Positions 30,850 to 40,912 of a stretch of DNA of 64,000 nt are shown here, piece by piece (the stretch's first letter is position 1; each line of letters opens with the position of its first letter). The notes below the pieces were generated by a model. That model searched no databases and was not told where the DNA came from. It worked only from the letters and a program-made list of their open reading frames with translations. The stretch comes from Wolbachia endosymbiont of Diaphorina citri. Lineage in GTDB: Bacteria > Pseudomonadota > Alphaproteobacteria > Rickettsiales > Anaplasmataceae. The stretch is from positions 744,001-808,000 of the forward strand of contig NZ_CP051265.2 of the NCBI RefSeq assembly GCF_013096535.2. The letters run 5' to 3'. The position numbers and the translations under genes were made by a program.

Positions 30850-31290
30850 CATTCCAGCACTTGATGCTGGAATCCAGCCTTTCTGCAATCTCATCGAAAA
30901 CGTTGTACCACTTTCTATGCTAGTTTGCTTGTGAGCAAATTGGATCTCAGTGTCAGCTACTCGGATGACAACATCATAAAGGAATCAGTGTCAGCTACTT
31001 GAATGAAAAGTAAAGGTACTGGGATGACAGGAGTGTGGGTAAGGTTACATCCATACTCCAACAGGTATGACGGTATCATTCCAGCACTTGATGTTGGAAT
31101 CCAGGGATTTTTTGAGCATGAAAGTTATGCTAAGTTTTTGTTGGTAAGTAAAGGCTGGATCCCAGTGTCAGTTACTGGAATGACAGGAAAGGGGCTACTC
31201 GAATAACACCCCTCATGGCGAAAATTGCCCTTAATCACAAGTTCGTGCAGTTATGCAAACACAAAGGCAGCGCGTAATACTGGATCCAAA
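30850..31290. repeat. Cluster of Wolbachia palindromic repeats
   Basis: Several arms of the family occur in tandem: CATTCCAGCACTTGATGCTGGAATCCAG near 30849-30876, TTGGATCTCAGTGTCAGCTACT near 30939, CATTCCAGCACTTGATGTTGGAATCCAG near 31077, and CTGGATCCCAGTGTCAGTTACTGG near 31153. They code by chance for a 67-codon frame with WIPVSVTGMTG. This is the densest repeat cluster in the window. Confidence 0.75.
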
Positions 31291-31341
31291 CTTTAACTGA
31301 TATGGTTACAGAAAGAGAATTTATTAGGTAATTATAGATAC

Positions 31342-31368
31342 TGAAAGTGGCCATTTTAGCCACTTTCA
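31342..31368. other. Perfect 10-base hairpin
   Basis: TGAAAGTGGC (31342-31351) and GCCACTTTCA (31359-31368), loop CATTTTA. It lies beyond the pilin terminator; with no T-run it is more likely a binding site or structured transcript end. Confidence 0.45.
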
Positions 31369-31404
31369 AGTGAAGAGAATCTCAACAAAGATTTATGTTA
31401 TAAT

Positions 31405-31440
31405 GTAAAAATAGTGCTTAAAAGAAAGCACTATTTTTAC
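31405..31440 (-). terminator. Strong terminator after the VirB2-like gene
   Basis: A perfect 15-base stem, 31405-31419 (GTAAAAATAGTGCTT) and 31426-31440, closes a 6-base loop 18 bases after the minus-strand gene's stop. A-rich and T-rich arm ends give it terminator character in both directions. Confidence 0.7.
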
Positions 31441-31457
31441 TCTACTGTCTCAAATCA

Positions 31458-31826
31458 CTAAACACAACTCCCGTTTCCATCACGTCGTTTACCTTGAGGA
31501 CATTTTGCAACACATGTACTACCGTACATTTCCTGACCACTAGGACAACTCATGCAAGCTCCTGCTACACCTGGTGCTATCACGTTTACAATTTTGGGTG
31601 CACCAAAAAACACAGCAGTGAATGCGCCGAGTGCAAAGAGTGCTGGCCATGGCATTCTGCCAAATATTGCAAGCAATGCTGCACCTATTATCACTACCGT
31701 GATCATTGGCCCACCTATACCTTGAGTATAGTCCACTATTTTACATATCACTGCTGATGTTTCATCAGCATGTACATCAAACGCAAAGGAAAGAATTAAA
31801 GCTACAAGTAGAAGAAAGTTTTTCAT
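31458..31826 (-). CDS. VirB2/TrbC-like type IV secretion pilin with a cysteine-rich tail
   Basis: The 122-residue protein has a signal peptide ending near residue 20 (DVHA) and two membrane helices (about 38-57 and 60-83). The pattern VICKIVDYTQGIGGPMITVV, then GRMPWPALFALGAF, is typical of VirB2 major pilins. After the second helix comes a tail with Cys 91, 94, 105, 109 and 121 (CMSCPSGQEMYGSTCVAKCP), absent from textbook VirB2. The type IV machine moves effectors into host cells. No other vir gene is in the window, as expected for the scattered vir loci of Wolbachia. A strong terminator follows it. Confidence 0.78.
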   Translation of the reverse strand: MKNFLLLVALILSFAFDVHADETSAVICKIVDYTQGIGGPMITVVIIGAALLAIFGRMPWPALFALGAFTAVFFGAPKIVNVIAPGVAGACMSCPSGQEMYGSTCVAKCPQGKRRDGNGSCV

Positions 31827-31954
31827 TATGCCTCCGTATTTAACGCTGGATTATCTATCATTTTGATTAAATTTAAGTAAATGGTGAGGATTTTTTGCTT
31901 AAAAGTATGCTTTATTTCATTTAGAATACTTTTCTTAGTTTATTTATATTACAA

Positions 31955-32770
31955 GTGCTACAGCAATTTTATAGTATCGTTTATTGCCTTTATCGTGCTT
32001 TAATTGACACAATTTATAATGATGGAGTGGAGCACGCAGGGTATCTATCATTTTTAATCCTGTTATCAATATTTCCTTTTCTTATTGTTTTAATAGCCAT
32101 GGCATCAACGTTCGCAAATTTCTTAGATCAATACAATGTCGGCTGGGCATTTATTATTGATAACATGCCACAGGATATTTTATCATCTTTGATGCCACGT
32201 ATTAGGGAGATAATATCAGGCCCTCCGCAAAGCTTATTAACCTTAGCAATTGTAGGCGCTGTTTGGACTGCCTCATCGACAATTGAAGGATTTAGAACGA
32301 TACTCAATAAGGCCTATAAAGTTCCAGTTTCATCGCCTTATATATGGAGAAGGGTGCTCAGTATATTACAATTTTTAGTAATTACGCTTGTTACAACTCT
32401 GACTATAGTATTTTTTACATTAGTGCCAATGTTAATTGATTTTTCTTACCAAGGGCTAAGTTATACTAGATATTTACTTATCGAGTTTGTACTTTTTACT
32501 ATAGTATCTTGGATGTATTTTACATTGCCAAACATAAAACAAAGCTTATCAGACGTATTCCCCGGATCTTGTTTGGCTGTTATTCTTTGGACGATCTCTG
32601 CTTCAGCTTTCAAGCAGTACTTAAAAGCTTCCTTTGACCAACTGAATTTGATATATGGAAGTTTAGGTGGTGTGGTAGTATCGTTACTATTTTTTTATGT
32701 GTTAAGTTTGATTTTTATATATGGAGCAAAATTTAATTTTCAGCTAAAATATTTCAATAAATCTTGCTAA
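31955..32770 (+). CDS. YihY/BrkB family inner-membrane protein
   Basis: The 271-residue protein has about six membrane helices and the family's features: AGYLSFLILLSIFPFLI near the start, AVWTASSTIEGFRTILNKAY in the middle, and FPGSCLAVILWTISASAF and YGSLGGVVVSLLFFYV near the end. The family was once named ribonuclease BN by mistake and its function remains unclear. The start is GTG at 31955. The stop is 10 bases before the SDR gene, so they probably share a transcript. Confidence 0.86.
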   Translation: MLQQFYSIVYCLYRALIDTIYNDGVEHAGYLSFLILLSIFPFLIVLIAMASTFANFLDQYNVGWAFIIDNMPQDILSSLMPRIREIISGPPQSLLTLAIVGAVWTASSTIEGFRTILNKAYKVPVSSPYIWRRVLSILQFLVITLVTTLTIVFFTLVPMLIDFSYQGLSYTRYLLIEFVLFTIVSWMYFTLPNIKQSLSDVFPGSCLAVILWTISASAFKQYLKASFDQLNLIYGSLGGVVVSLLFFYVLSLIFIYGAKFNFQLKYFNKSC

Positions 32771-32780
32771 AGAGAAAGAA

Positions 32781-33521
32781 ATGGGTAAGTTAGAAGGTAA
32801 AATAGCTTTAATTACCGGAGCTTCAGGTGGAATAGGCTCTTCTGTTGCAAAAAGATTTGTAAAAGAAGGTGCATGTGTAATTCTGATTTCCAGATCTCTT
32901 GATAATCTCAAGCCACTATATAATGAAATTGAAGAGCTTAAAGAAGGCTCTGTGAAACTAATTCAGCTTGATCTTTTAGACTTTGAAAACGTAGAAAAAC
33001 TGGCAAATATGATAGAAAGCCCAAAATTATCAGAATCTGGAACACTTGATATACTGATTACATGCACTGAAATTTTAGGTAAGTTGAGCTCTGTTCATGA
33101 TTGTGAGCTTGAAGATCTACAGAACGTAATGAATACAAATTTTACTGCCAGTTGGTACTTGCTAAAAAATTTGGGTCCAATACTAAAAAAGTCTAATGCT
33201 GGAAGAGCGATATTCATGACCTCAGAGATAACACTTTCTCCTTCCTCTTATCCATATTGGATGCCGTATGCTGCAAGTAAAACTGCACTAGAAGCAATGG
33301 TGAAGATATATGCATCTGAGACAAAGCATACGAACTTATGCATAAATGCCGTGTATTCGGAAGGGCCTATCGATAGTGAAATGTATAAGCAAGCATTTTC
33401 GGGGAAAGATATATCTGAATTAGTATCGCCTGAGAAGTTAACAAATAAATTCGTAGAGTTGGCTTCTGATGACTGCAGTATATCAGGACAAATCTTGCCA
33501 TTAAGTAAATCTCTTGAATAA
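32781..33521 (+). CDS. Short-chain dehydrogenase/reductase
   Basis: The 246-residue protein has the NAD(P) loop TGASGGIGSSVAKRF at the N-terminus, MTSEITLSPS with the catalytic Ser region, and the YAASK active site (Tyr and Lys). It resembles reductases of the enoyl/3-oxoacyl type but the substrate cannot be read. The usual NNAG motif is replaced by ITCTE, a notable change next to the cofactor site. It lies 10 bases after the YihY gene. Confidence 0.82.
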   Translation: MGKLEGKIALITGASGGIGSSVAKRFVKEGACVILISRSLDNLKPLYNEIEELKEGSVKLIQLDLLDFENVEKLANMIESPKLSESGTLDILITCTEILGKLSSVHDCELEDLQNVMNTNFTASWYLLKNLGPILKKSNAGRAIFMTSEITLSPSSYPYWMPYAASKTALEAMVKIYASETKHTNLCINAVYSEGPIDSEMYKQAFSGKDISELVSPEKLTNKFVELASDDCSISGQILPLSKSLE

Positions 33522-33630
33522 GTTTGTACACTTTTTAATTACCTATAGTTCTTAGTCTGAACTCAATAAAAATTCACATATACAGGAAAGACTGGTAACA
33601 TTACTTTGAATAGAAACTGTTATTGTAATT

Positions 33631-36600
33631 ATGCCAAAACGCACAGATATAGAATCTATATTAGTAATAGGAGCAGGCCCAATAGTTATAGGTCAGGCAT
33701 GCGAGTTTGATTATTCCGGAACGCAAAGCTGTAAAGTATTAAAAAGTGAAGGTTATAAAGTCATTTTGGTTAACTCCAACCCTGCAACTATAATGACAGA
33801 TCCTGAATTCTCTGATGCAACTTATATTGAGCCGGTGCTACCTGAAATCATAGAGAAAATTATAATTAAGGAGAGGCCAGACGCAATATTACCAACAATG
33901 GGAGGGCAAACAGCACTTAATTGTGCAATAAAACTTGCAGATGATGGAGTGTTAGACAAATACAACGTCGAATTAATAGGAGTAAATAGAGAAGCAATAA
34001 AAAAAGCGGAAGATAGAGAATTATTTCGCCAATCTATGGATAAAATAGGGCTAAAATACCCCAAAAGTATCATTATAAAAAATCAAGAACAAATAAAAAA
34101 GGCTTTGGATTACATTGGATTACCAGCTATCATCCGTTCATCATTCACTCTTGGTGGCGCAGGTAGTGGCATAGCATACAATAAAGAGGAGTTTTTCAAT
34201 ATCGCAGAAAGTGCTCTCAAAATTTCACCAATAAATGAAGTTCAGATAGATGAATCAATTATCGGCTGGAAGGAATATGAAATGGAAGTTATCCGTGACT
34301 GCAAGGATAACTGTATAATAGTGTGTTCAATAGAAAATGTTGATCCAATGGGAGTGCACACCGGAGATAGTATCACAGTTGCTCCTGCTTTGACTCTGCG
34401 TGATGCTGAATATCAACAAATGAGAAATGCATCTATAGCAGTGCTGAGGGAAATTGATGTTAGCGCCGGTGGTGCAAATGTGCAGTTTGCAGTGAATCCT
34501 AAAGAAGATGGAAGCCTCGTTGTAATTGAAATGAATCCAAGGGTTTCTCGCTCTTCTGCACTTGCTTCGAAAGCAACAGGCTATCCTATTGCAAAAGTTG
34601 TAACTAAACTGGCTATTGGCTATTCGCTCGATGAAATACGTAACGACTGCGCTCCAATAATACCAGCGGCATTCGAATCAGTGATTGATTATATCGTCAC
34701 TAAAATTCCTCGATTTGAGTTTGAGAAATTTAAGGGGACGAATTGTGAACTATCAACTTCCATGAAATCAGTGGGGGAAGTAATGTCGATCGGCCGCACT
34801 TTTAATGAGTCACTGCAGAAAGCTTTTCGTTCACTTGAAACTGATCTTACAGGACTTGATGAAGTATTTCCTGAAAATACTGATATTGATCACATCAGAT
34901 CTCAATTAGCAAAATTGCTGCCAAACAGATTGCTGATTGCTGCTGACGCAATGCGCCACGGAATTAGCATAGAAGAAATAAATTCGATTACAGGATATGA
35001 CTTATGGTTTTTGCAGAATATACAGCAAATTATATTAGCTGAACAAAAAATCAAGGAAAATGGCCTTCCTGGAACTGCATATGAAATGTTAGAGCTGAAA
35101 AAAATGGGATTTTCAGATGCAAGATTGGCAAAATTAAGCAATAAGAAAGTAGAACAAATTGAAGCAATAAGGAAAAAATTTGATGTTAATCCAGTTTATA
35201 AGCGTGTAGATACCTGTGCAGCTGAATTTGAATCGAGCACTGCTTATATGTATGGCTGTTATGAGGGAGAAATTATAAATAGGACAGAATGCGAAGCAGA
35301 TGTTTCTGACCGGGAAAAGGTTGTCATTTTAGGAAGTGGTCCAAACCGCATTGGTCAGGGTATTGAGTTTGATTATGCATGCGTACATGCAGCTTCTGCC
35401 GCCAAAGAAATGGGATATGAAACAATAATGATTAACTGTAATCCAGAAACCGTCTCAACTGACTACGATACCGCTGATCGTTTATATTTCGCCCCACTGA
35501 TTGCAGAGGATGTGCTTGAAATACTAAGCAAAGAGCAAGAAAATGGCACACTGGTTGGTGTAATAGTTCAAATCGGCGGGCAAACGCCTTTAAAGTTAGC
35601 CAAAGTGCTTAACGAGAGAGGTTTCAAAATTCTGGGAACTTCGTTTGATTCTATTGACCTTGCAGAAGATCGCATGAGATTTAAAAATCTTGCTTTGCAA
35701 CTTAATTTAAAACAACCTGAAAATTCTATCTGCCATTCAGTAGAAGAAGCGTTAACCAACGCAGAAAAGGTGGGGTTTCCACTAGTAGTCAGGCCATCAT
35801 ATGTCCTCGGCGGTCAGTCTATGTCGATTAGACACGATACTCAGAGCTTTAAGGAGTATGTCTTGAATCAAACCAAAATTTTTGAACACGGATCGCTGCT
35901 TCTTGATAAATTTTTAGTCAATGCAGTTGAGGTTGACGTTGATGCTGTATGTGATGGGAAAAAAGTTTTCATTGCAGCGGTCATGGAGCACATTGAAGAA
36001 GCTGGTATCCACTCTGGCGATTCAACATGCTCAATACCGACAAATACATTGAGTGACGAAGTAATAAAAGAGATCGAGCTCCAAACTGAAAGAATAGCAT
36101 TAGCATTAAAAGTGAAAGGTCTGATAAACATTCAGTTTGCTGTTCAAGAGAGTGATGTATACATACTTGAAGTGAATTTAAGGGCTAGCCGTACAGTTCC
36201 TTTCATTTCCAAGGTAATCAACATTCCTGTTGCAAAGCTTGCCACTCAGGTTATTTTGGGTAAAAATTTGAATCAGGAAAACAAGCCTTTCAATCATTTT
36301 GCAGTTAAAGCTGCTGTTTTTCCATTCACGCGTTTTTCGGGAATTGATACTCTACTTGGTCCTGAAATGAAATCAACAGGAGAAGTGATGGGAATTGACT
36401 CATCATTTGAAGCTGCACTTGCAAAAACGCACATGGCTGCAGGATACAAGTTACCAACAGAAGGAACAGCTCTGGTTTCAGTAAAAGATGATGATAAAGA
36501 GTATATATTGCCTGTTGCACGAATGTTGAAAGAACTGAGTTTTGAAATATATGCCACCAAAGGCACAGCTTCGTATCTGAACAATAACGGCATTGCTGCA

Positions 36601-36858
36601 AAAGCTGTAAATAAAGTGAGAGAAGGCAGACCCCACATAGTTGATATGCTCAAAGATGGAAAAATAAATCTAGTGATCAATACCTCAAAAGGTGTAAAGT
36701 CAGTCTCAGACAGCAAAGATATCAGGAGAACTGCTATTTTGCAAAATATAGCTTATAGCACCACAGCTTCTGGGAGTAAAGCGTTAGCGCTTGCAATTCA
36801 ATATGTAAAGAATAGCAAATTGGAAGTGAAATCATTACAGCAGATACAAAACGTTTAA
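33631..36858 (+). CDS. carB: Carbamoyl-phosphate synthase large subunit
   Basis: The 1075-residue protein has the duplicated ATP-grasp layout of CarB. The first half starts [22 protein letters not shown] and contains [17 protein letters not shown]. The second half starts [23 protein letters not shown] and contains [16 protein letters not shown]-terminal MGS-like regulatory domain is seen from about 940 ([15 protein letters not shown]). It makes carbamoyl phosphate from glutamine-derived ammonia, bicarbonate and two ATP, feeding pyrimidine synthesis in a Wolbachia cell. The small subunit carA is not adjacent. Confidence 0.97.
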   Translation: MPKRTDIESILVIGAGPIVIGQACEFDYSGTQSCKVLKSEGYKVILVNSNPATIMTDPEFSDATYIEPVLPEIIEKIIIKERPDAILPTMGGQTALNCAIKLADDGVLDKYNVELIGVNREAIKKAEDRELFRQSMDKIGLKYPKSIIIKNQEQIKKALDYIGLPAIIRSSFTLGGAGSGIAYNKEEFFNIAESALKISPINEVQIDESIIGWKEYEMEVIRDCKDNCIIVCSIENVDPMGVHTGDSITVAPALTLRDAEYQQMRNASIAVLREIDVSAGGANVQFAVNPKEDGSLVVIEMNPRVSRSSALASKATGYPIAKVVTKLAIGYSLDEIRNDCAPIIPAAFESVIDYIVTKIPRFEFEKFKGTNCELSTSMKSVGEVMSIGRTFNESLQKAFRSLETDLTGLDEVFPENTDIDHIRSQLAKLLPNRLLIAADAMRHGISIEEINSITGYDLWFLQNIQQIILAEQKIKENGLPGTAYEMLELKKMGFSDARLAKLSNKKVEQIEAIRKKFDVNPVYKRVDTCAAEFESSTAYMYGCYEGEIINRTECEADVSDREKVVILGSGPNRIGQGIEFDYACVHAASAAKEMGYETIMINCNPETVSTDYDTADRLYFAPLIAEDVLEILSKEQENGTLVGVIVQIGGQTPLKLAKVLNERGFKILGTSFDSIDLAEDRMRFKNLALQLNLKQPENSICHSVEEALTNAEKVGFPLVVRPSYVLGGQSMSIRHDTQSFKEYVLNQTKIFEHGSLLLDKFLVNAVEVDVDAVCDGKKVFIAAVMEHIEEAGIHSGDSTCSIPTNTLSDEVIKEIELQTERIALALKVKGLINIQFAVQESDVYILEVNLRASRTVPFISKVINIPVAKLATQVILGKNLNQENKPFNHFAVKAAVFPFTRFSGIDTLLGPEMKSTGEVMGIDSSFEAALAKTHMAAGYKLPTEGTALVSVKDDDKEYILPVARMLKELSFEIYATKGTASYLNNNGIAAKAVNKVREGRPHIVDMLKDGKINLVINTSKGVKSVSDSKDIRRTAILQNIAYSTTASGSKALALAIQYVKNSKLEVKSLQQIQNV

Positions 36859-36975
36859 ATATCAAGACTATAATAAATTATTACTTATTTCAAAATGAGG
36901 ATCGTGTAAGCTAAGAGGGAATGTGTAAATATATAAAACCAGTCCTTCTTCTTGTCGTTGCAGCTTCCATAATAT

Positions 36976-37108
36976 CATTCGAGTAGCTGACACTGGGATC
37001 TAGGAATTCTGATCATGTATCAAAACGCTGTCATTCAAGTAATTGACACTGGAAACCATTATGCTCTGTAAATTTAACTGGATGCCAGTGTCTAGGCACT
37101 GGCATGAC
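36976..37108. repeat. Wolbachia palindromic repeats between carB and recA
   Basis: Arms read CATTCGAGTAGCTGACACTGGGATC near 36976, CATTCAAGTAATTGACACTGGAA near 37032, and TGGATGCCAGTGTCTAGGCACTGGCATGACA near 37080. The last forms a perfect GCCAGTG/CACTGGC stem. The 372-base gap holds only these. Confidence 0.75.
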
Positions 37109-37230
37109 ACCTATTTCTTTCTAGTTTGTCATTCAAATAGCCTCTTTAGTATCATCTACTTTCACGACACCATTTGTTCCTATGTTTTTGCCTATTTTAT
37201 TTTGCTACTCTGCTGAACAGATACTCTAGA

Positions 37231-38298
37231 TTAGAACACTGATTCTTCTAGAAGTTGTTCGCGTTCCTCTTCTATTGCAATAGAATCATCGTGATTTTTA
37301 AATAAATCTCTGATTTTTGTTTCTATTTCATTTGCAATTTCTTTGTTTGCCTTGAGGTAGCTTTTTACATTTTCTCTTCCTTGTCCAAGACGTGTATTGT
37401 TATATGAATAATAAGCACCTGCCTTTTCAAGTACACCAAGTTTTGCTCCTATATCTATTATTTCTCCAAGTTTTGATATGCCTTCATTGTACATTATATC
37501 AAATTTTGCCTCTCTAAACGGAGGAGCAACTTTATTTTTTACAACTTTAACTCTCGTTTCATTACCCGTAATATTCTCCTTATCCTTTATCGCACCAATT
37601 TTTCTTATATCAAGTCTTATAGAAGTATAGAATTTTAACGCATTCCCACCGGTGGTAGTTTCAGGATTTCCATATACTACTCCTATTTTCATACGAATTT
37701 GGTTAATAAATATCAATATACAGTTTGCTTTTGAAACTGCAGAGGTGAGCTTTCGTAGCCCATGACTTAGAAGTCTTGCTTGTAGTCCCATGTGCTGGTC
37801 GCCCATATCTCCTTCAATTTCAGCTCTTGGAGTTAATGCTGCAACAGAGTCAATGACTATCACATCAACTGCACCAGAACATACTAAATACTCAACGATA
37901 TGTAACGCTTGTTCCCCAGTGTCTGGTTGTGAAATCACCAAATCATCGGTGTTTACTCCAAGTTTACGAGCATATATAACATCCAGTGCGTGCTCCGCAT
38001 CGATAAATGCACATAATCCTCCTTTTTTCTGTGCTTCAGCAATTACATGCAAAGCAAGAGTAGTTTTACCAGAACTCTCAGGGCCAAATATCTCAATTAT
38101 ACGTCCTTTTGGCAATCCCCCAACACCCAGAGCTGAATCAAGTGCAATCGACCCTGTAGATATTGTGTCTATTTTTTCTACAGGATTTTGCTTCAGCTTC
38201 ATTATTGCACCTTTACCGAATGCTTTTTCAATTTGACTTATTGCATTATCTAGTGCTTTTTGCTTATCATTATTTCTTTCTTCTGGATTATGTGCCAT
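37231..38298 (-). CDS. recA: Recombinase RecA
   Basis: The 355-residue protein has Walker [10 protein letters not shown] at residues 72-80, Walker [13 protein letters not shown], the L1/L2 DNA-binding loops ([25 protein letters not shown]) and an acidic C-terminal tail. RecA does homologous recombination, relevant to the many repeated elements here. It is divergent from truA. I saw no LexA box in the 114 bases between, but the search was by eye. Confidence 0.97.
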   Translation of the reverse strand: MAHNPEERNNDKQKALDNAISQIEKAFGKGAIMKLKQNPVEKIDTISTGSIALDSALGVGGLPKGRIIEIFGPESSGKTTLALHVIAEAQKKGGLCAFIDAEHALDVIYARKLGVNTDDLVISQPDTGEQALHIVEYLVCSGAVDVIVIDSVAALTPRAEIEGDMGDQHMGLQARLLSHGLRKLTSAVSKANCILIFINQIRMKIGVVYGNPETTTGGNALKFYTSIRLDIRKIGAIKDKENITGNETRVKVVKNKVAPPFREAKFDIMYNEGISKLGEIIDIGAKLGVLEKAGAYYSYNNTRLGQGRENVKSYLKANKEIANEIETKIRDLFKNHDDSIAIEEEREQLLEESVF

Positions 38299-38412
38299 GG
38301 ATCATTTATTAACTTGTATAGTCTTCATGGTAATTGAACGCAACCAATCTGCCAAGGGTTTTTTAATAACGAAGAACGTTAGTTACCTAAAATTAGATAG
38401 ATAGACTTTGTA

Positions 38413-39150
38413 GTGCGATACAAAATAACGATAGAATACAATGGTAGTGGTTTCTCTGGCTGGCAAAAGCAACAACACTCTGCTAACTCAATTCAGGAAA
38501 CCATAGAAAACGCTATATTTAATTTCAGTGGCGAGAGAGTCTCTTTGCATTGTGGTGGCAGAACTGATGCAGGGGTTCATGCTTTAGGACAAGTTGCTCA
38601 CTTTGATATGGAAAGAAAATTTGAGCTCTATAGGGTGAGAGACGCAACAAATTATCATTTAAAATCGATTCCTATAGTCGTACTCGATGCAGAAATTGTA
38701 GATGATGCGTTTCATGCACGATTCTCAGCAAAAAAAAGACACTATGAATACAGAATAATTAATCGCTATGCCCCTGCAGCTCTCGAAACTGGTTATGTGT
38801 GGCGGGTACTTAACCCACTTGACGTAAATGTCATGCGTGGAGCTGCTAAATATCTGCTTGGAAAACATAATCTTTCAAGTTTCCGCTCAAAAGACTGTCA
38901 AGCTACAAATCCGGTCAGAACAATCGATGATATTGATATAGTACAAGACGGAAGTCACATATACATCAAAATATCTGCGATTTCCTTTTTACATAACCAG
39001 GTGAGGATTATTGTTGGTACTTTAGTTGAATTTGGAAAAAATAGAACTAATCCACAAGAAATGCTAAACATATTAAGTCAATGTAAAAGAAACGCCGCTG
39101 GGGTCACTGCGCCGTCTCACGGCTTATACTTAGTAAAGATAGATTACTAG
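38413..39150 (+). CDS. truA: tRNA pseudouridine(38-40) synthase TruA
   Basis: The 245-residue protein has the catalytic Asp in GGRTDAGVHALGQVAHFD, the family opening ITIEYNGSGFSGWQKQ, and the C-terminal RDCQATNP-like and SFLHNQVRIIVGTLVE blocks. It modifies the tRNA anticodon stem. It begins with GTG at 38413. Its stop is one base from the stop of the convergent dnaN gene, so the genes share no terminator space. Confidence 0.94.
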   Translation: MRYKITIEYNGSGFSGWQKQQHSANSIQETIENAIFNFSGERVSLHCGGRTDAGVHALGQVAHFDMERKFELYRVRDATNYHLKSIPIVVLDAEIVDDAFHARFSAKKRHYEYRIINRYAPAALETGYVWRVLNPLDVNVMRGAAKYLLGKHNLSSFRSKDCQATNPVRTIDDIDIVQDGSHIYIKISAISFLHNQVRIIVGTLVEFGKNRTNPQEMLNILSQCKRNAAGVTAPSHGLYLVKIDY

Positions 39151-39151
39151 C

Positions 39152-40303
39152 TTAAGTCCTCATTGGCATTACTATATATAGTGCACTTGGATCATCTTCA
39201 TCAGTGATAATTGTAGCGCTATTACCATCTGATAAGCTGACTTTACATTTGTTTTTTATACAAGATAAAGCATCAAGCAAATAACGAGAATTAAATCCTA
39301 CTTCCATAAGAGCTCCATCGTAATCCACCTCTATAGACTCAGTCGCATCACTGCACTCTTGGGAATTTGAATGTAGAGTTAATAAATTCTCTTGCAATGA
39401 AAATTTAATTGATTTTATTTTATCGGACACAACAACAGAAACTCGGTCTATAACACTAGCAAGTTTGCTACTCTCAACAATCATTTGTTTATCTTGAGAC
39501 ATTGGAATAACGGCTTTGTAATCTGGAAAAGTCCCATCTATCAATTTTGATATTAGAATATACTCACCACATGTAAATTTGATTTTTCTATCTGAAAGTT
39601 TTATATTTATCTCATTACAATCACCCAATACTTTCAACAGTTCCATGATAGTTTTACGTGGAATGATCACCCCAAATTCTCCGTTGATATCTTCAGATTT
39701 AGGCCTCTTTATACATGATAAACGATGACCGTCGGTTGCAACACAATACAAAAACTGCTCATCTGTATGCAGATATATCCCATTTAAATTATACCTTGTA
39801 TCATCTAGCGACACAGCAAACTTTGTTTTAGTCAATAAGTCTACCAAATCTGCACTTAGTAGAGTGAAATCATATTGATGATCACCTTCTTCAAGGACAG
39901 GAAAGTTATTTGACACTACATTTGGTAAAGAAAAATTTGCATTTCCACAGGATATCAATAATTTTCCTTGATTATTCATTTCGAAATGGACATCCAAATC
40001 AGTTGGCAACTTCTTCACTATGTCATGTAAAGTATGTGCTGAGATTTTCACTTCTCCTTCTGTTGATACATCTGCAACAAGTGAGGCAAATACTGAAATA
40101 TCAAGATCAGTAGCCTTCAATTTTATGCTACCATATTGTGCTTTGATATTTATACACGCTAAAACATCTATCGCGTTGCGCCTTTCAACCACTCCACTTA
40201 CCCTGGATAGCGTATTTAAAAGGCTTGCACGACTTACACTAAAACGCATTTGTTCACACACAGAACTTTGTTCTTTGATTCCTATATCTACAATTTTTGA
40301 CAT
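39152..40303 (-). CDS. dnaN: DNA polymerase III beta sliding clamp
   Basis: The 383-residue clamp (from ATG 40303) has three repeated clamp domains, with the typical FSVSRASLLNTLSRVSGVVERR opening, YNLNGIYLHT, VATDGHRL, and the C-terminal YIVMPMR. A TTG four codons upstream is less likely. The ring holds the replicative polymerase on DNA. No dnaA or recF neighbour is present, so it is away from the usual origin cluster. Confidence 0.95.
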   Translation of the reverse strand: MSKIVDIGIKEQSSVCEQMRFSVSRASLLNTLSRVSGVVERRNAIDVLACINIKAQYGSIKLKATDLDISVFASLVADVSTEGEVKISAHTLHDIVKKLPTDLDVHFEMNNQGKLLISCGNANFSLPNVVSNNFPVLEEGDHQYDFTLLSADLVDLLTKTKFAVSLDDTRYNLNGIYLHTDEQFLYCVATDGHRLSCIKRPKSEDINGEFGVIIPRKTIMELLKVLGDCNEINIKLSDRKIKFTCGEYILISKLIDGTFPDYKAVIPMSQDKQMIVESSKLASVIDRVSVVVSDKIKSIKFSLQENLLTLHSNSQECSDATESIEVDYDGALMEVGFNSRYLLDALSCIKNKCKVSLSDGNSATIITDEDDPSALYIVMPMRT

Positions 40304-40414
40304 ATTAATTCTCAAAAATATATTTTAAATGATATTCATATTCTATGTAAAGTGATATCCATATTTTTGTCTGAGAGACAAAACAGCCTATCTTATACTT
40401 TAGTGATCAATGAT

Positions 40415-40912
40415 TTACTTTGTATGGCATAAGTAATGCATTTTTTGATATGCTTTTTGAAAGCCAAGCAAGGAATAAGTATCATCAACATTTGCTGTTT
40501 TTACTTTTCCATTAACTACCATTGATAATCCCTGCTTCATTTTTAGAATCAAATCTTGGTCCATTTTTGTATCATCTGTCCACGCAAAACTTCCTTGTAT
40601 TATTGGCAATTGATATTTAATTTTTTTATCAATATTGAGAACTACAGGCTCATTATTATACTGAAAGCCAGAAGTGACGCTCACCTCATCTGCTTTTTTA
40701 TCAACGTAACTGACCATTACATACGGCTTGCGGTCGGCTGTATAATGTTCACTTTTTTTCTTAGGATGAGATACAATGTAACACACTTTTTCACCATCTT
40801 CCAATGCAGTATACACAAGCCAATCTTTATATTTTTCGTTCAGTTGTACGTTACTAACCGATGCAAGAGTACCTATTGAAAAAAATATTAGAAATATAAA
40901 AAGACTACGCAT
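40415..40912 (-). CDS. Invasion-associated locus B (IalB) family protein
   Basis: From ATG 40912 the protein is 165 residues with a signal peptide (about 1-18, MRSLFIFLIFFSIGTLA) and an IalB-like exported domain: YKDWLVYTALEDGEKVCYI, then KPYVMVSYVDKK, and a central FAWTDD. IalB proteins are periplasmic or surface proteins first linked to red-cell invasion by Bartonella; function in Wolbachia is unknown. The start lies 8 bases inside the rpoH 3' end, so the two are translationally linked, which would raise it together with the heat-shock sigma factor. Confidence 0.78.
   Translation of the reverse strand: MRSLFIFLIFFSIGTLASVSNVQLNEKYKDWLVYTALEDGEKVCYIVSHPKKKSEHYTADRKPYVMVSYVDKKADEVSVTSGFQYNNEPVVLNIDKKIKYQLPIIQGSFAWTDDTKMDQDLILKMKQGLSMVVNGKVKTANVDDTYSLLGFQKAYQKMHYLCHTK

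Noticed and set aside
31003..31206. 67-codon plus-strand frame with WIPVSVTGMTG
   Set aside because: It is made entirely of palindromic repeats; the same peptide pattern appears at several repeat sites, with no ribosome site.
30850..31290. Tandem repeats considered as a CRISPR array
   Set aside because: Units are palindromic and irregularly spaced, with no constant spacer length and no cas gene in the window.
31458..31826. A type IV secretion gene cluster around the VirB2-like gene
   Set aside because: Neighbours are repeats, yihY and an SDR; no virB or virD gene was found.
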